The notes below the pieces were generated by a model. The model made no database searches and was not told where the DNA came from. It worked only from the letters and a program-made list of their open reading frames with translations. A DNA stretch of 64,000 nt, taken from contig NZ_FNGH01000013.1 of assembly GCF_900102875.1 (NCBI RefSeq), positions 62,001-126,000 on the forward strand, read 5' to 3'. The first letter of the stretch is position 1, and the number at the start of each line of letters is the position of its first letter. Positions 62,213-64,000 of the stretch are shown here, piece by piece. The DNA comes from Franzmannia pantelleriensis (GTDB taxonomy: Bacteria > Pseudomonadota > Gammaproteobacteria > Pseudomonadales > Halomonadaceae). The position numbers and the translations under genes are program-made.

Positions 62213-62727
62213 ACGCAGAAGGGGGAGACCCTAAGGTCTCCCCCGAAGCATGCGTTCAGCGGTCCGTGCTGATAATTTTTCTTCGTGATGGCGCATCGCC
62301 TTGAATACGCACCACAGTCACCCAAGGGATCATCAGGCAAGCAACGCTTCTTATTGTTGTTGACCTCTTCCTGGTGGCGACCGTCTCGTATTCAAAACAA
62401 TAATCCAACCACGACGGTAGCAAGCTACCTTCCTTCGGCCTGTTGTTATTGTTGCCGAAGGTGCACCTCTGAGCCGCTTGTTCTTTTTGTTGCGGCTGCG
62501 CGATGCGTCGCGTCCTGGTTCATTTTCCGGACTCTCGACCCTATTGTGCTTGTTATGGTCGAGTCGCGGCAGCGGTGTGTTGTTGTTGTTGGGCTCGTGG
62601 AGCCTACCGATTGCTCGCGTGTCATAGCCCGACGCAGGATTGTTGTTGTTGAGCGTCGGGTCGCGCTGTCGCCACCTTGTTGTTGTTACGTGGCAGGGAA
62701 CAGCGTCCGGATGTTGTTTTTCTTGCC
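62213..62727 (-). ncRNA. crcZ: CrcZ-type small RNA, Hfq/Crc decoy with seven CA motifs
   Basis: About 515 nt on the minus strand between cbrB and pcnB, exactly where Pseudomonas has crcZ. The plus-strand reading shows seven TTnTTnTT tracts, which are AAnAAnAA catabolite-activity motifs in the RNA, at 62714-62724, 62677-62687, 62640-62650, 62580-62590, 62478-62491, 62443-62453 and 62348-62361, plus a degenerate one in 62541-62556. Several sit in loops of perfect hairpins, for example stem 62628-62635/62653-62660 and stem 62432-62439/62454-62461. A sigma-54 promoter lies just upstream and a terminal hairpin at the end. The 5' end is inferred from the promoter. It would bind Hfq/Crc and lift catabolite repression. 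Confidence 0.85.
62221..62244 (-). terminator. Terminator of the CrcZ-type RNA
   Basis: GGGGGAGACC and GGTCTCCCCC form a perfect 10-bp stem with a four-base loop; on the minus strand CTTCTGCGTTT follows. Some read-through into pcnB is likely, as reported for Pseudomonas. Confidence 0.75.
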
Positions 62728-62736
62728 CTAAGGTAT

Positions 62737-62752
62737 AGCAGTGACCGTGCCA
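62737..62752 (-). promoter_or_regulatory. Sigma-54 promoter of crcZ
   Basis: On the minus strand TGGCACGGTCACTGCT matches the -24/-12 consensus TGGCACG-N4-TTGCW at all but one conserved base, with the required ten bases between GG and GC. Transcription would start near 62727. CbrB, the adjacent gene, is a sigma-54 activator. Confidence 0.85.
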
Positions 62753-62826
62753 CGATCTATAAAGTTCTTTTATTTCATGGTTTTACTATCTGTTGCATAA
62801 GTTCCCGCTGATGCCGGCGGCGGCTG

Positions 62827-62877
62827 TGTTACCTCCAGGGGACCATGCTGGGGCAATTCCTGTGTGGGATGGTAACA
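62827..62877. promoter_or_regulatory. Candidate CbrB enhancer upstream of crcZ
   Basis: TGTTACC at 62827-62833 and GGTAACA at 62871-62877 form a perfect 7-bp inverted repeat spaced by 37 bases. They lie about 75 and 120 bases upstream of the sigma-54 -24 element, a normal distance for an enhancer-binding protein. GTTAC/GTAAC arms agree with what I recall of CbrB targets in Pseudomonas. Confidence 0.5.
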
Positions 62878-62968
62878 ACTGGTGCATGCGAGGCCGGGTC
62901 GTCCACAAAAACGCCCTCGCTCACGGAGGGCGAAGGCGCTTAGACCATGGTCGGATTGTGCTGGGCGG

Positions 62969-64000
<1,032 letters not shown>

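Noticed and set aside
62340-62700. Repeated TTGTTGTTGTT tracts as a possible CRISPR or microsatellite array
   Set aside because: The tracts are short, unevenly spaced and have no constant repeat unit beyond the trinucleotide; no cas genes are near. The loop placement points to Hfq/Crc binding instead.
62285-62731. A 148-codon plus-strand open frame between pcnB and cbrB
   Set aside because: Its codons run through the hairpins and CA motifs of the CrcZ-type RNA, it is rich in Cys and Val runs from TGTTGTTGT, and it has no family match that I recognise.

Overview
The window is a chromosomal segment of a GC-rich gammaproteobacterium, most like a Halomonas-type member of the Oceanospirillales. 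The reasons are the proteins themselves, a Pseudomonas-type Fur that lacks the structural zinc cysteines, an aspartate-semialdehyde-based polyamine pathway, and a housekeeping gene order that closely follows the Pseudomonas order smpB-ratA-rnfH-bamE-fur-recN-grpE-dnaK-dnaJ-dapB-carAB-greA-yhbY-rlmE-ftsH-folP-glmM-tpiA-secG-tRNA-rimP-nusA-infB-rbfA-truB-rpsO-pnp ... panC-panB-folK-pcnB-crcZ-cbrB. The species assignment is an inference from recall; no search was run.

Layout. 1-5.7 kb: end of a purine permease, a YbiO-like mechanosensitive channel, a small zinc-ribbon protein, a paired CrcB fluoride channel, a periplasmic retropepsin-like protein and a TauE/SafE exporter. 5.7-9.5 kb: an unusual aspartate kinase beside carboxynorspermidine decarboxylase and its dehydrogenase. 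9.7-17.6 kb: an accessory catabolic block (hydroxyacid dehydrogenase, two RraA-type aldolases, a TctCBA uptake system, an FAH-family enzyme, a GntR/FCD regulator and a TauE permease) that ends against the 3' end of the tmRNA gene. 17.6-26.5 kb: tmRNA, smpB, ratA, rnfH, bamE, fur, recN (with an SOS box) and grpE-dnaK-dnaJ (with sigma-32-like promoters). 26.6-30.2 kb: two EamA transporters, an amino-acid dehydrogenase-like flavoprotein and a DUF2218 protein. 30.2-52.4 kb: the conserved biosynthesis, transcription and translation block, with tRNA-Leu(GAG) and initiator tRNA. 52.5-58.3 kb: a second accessory block (LysR regulator, AT-rich BKACE-like enzyme, MFS transporter, haloacid dehalogenase) and a thiolase. 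58.4-64 kb: panC, panB, folK, pcnB and the C-terminal part of cbrB.

The most interesting element is the apparently non-coding stretch between cbrB and pcnB. Read on the minus strand it has a sigma-54 promoter, a pair of TGTTACC/GGTAACA half-sites upstream, about 515 nt holding seven AAnAAnAA (catabolite-activity) motifs, several of them displayed in the loops of perfect hairpins, and a terminal hairpin. Position, promoter type and motif content all match the Hfq/Crc-sequestering small RNA CrcZ of Pseudomonas, so this is very probably a CrcZ-type RNA in a non-Pseudomonas lineage.

Working together: CbrB would activate crcZ to relieve Hfq/Crc repression of catabolic genes, and the two accessory blocks carry the kind of uptake-plus-catabolism genes such a system controls. 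The polyamine cluster pairs a dedicated aspartate kinase with enzymes that consume aspartate semialdehyde. dapB and carAB continue the amino-acid and pyrimidine supply, and the rimP-to-pnp block makes translation factors and RNA-processing enzymes.
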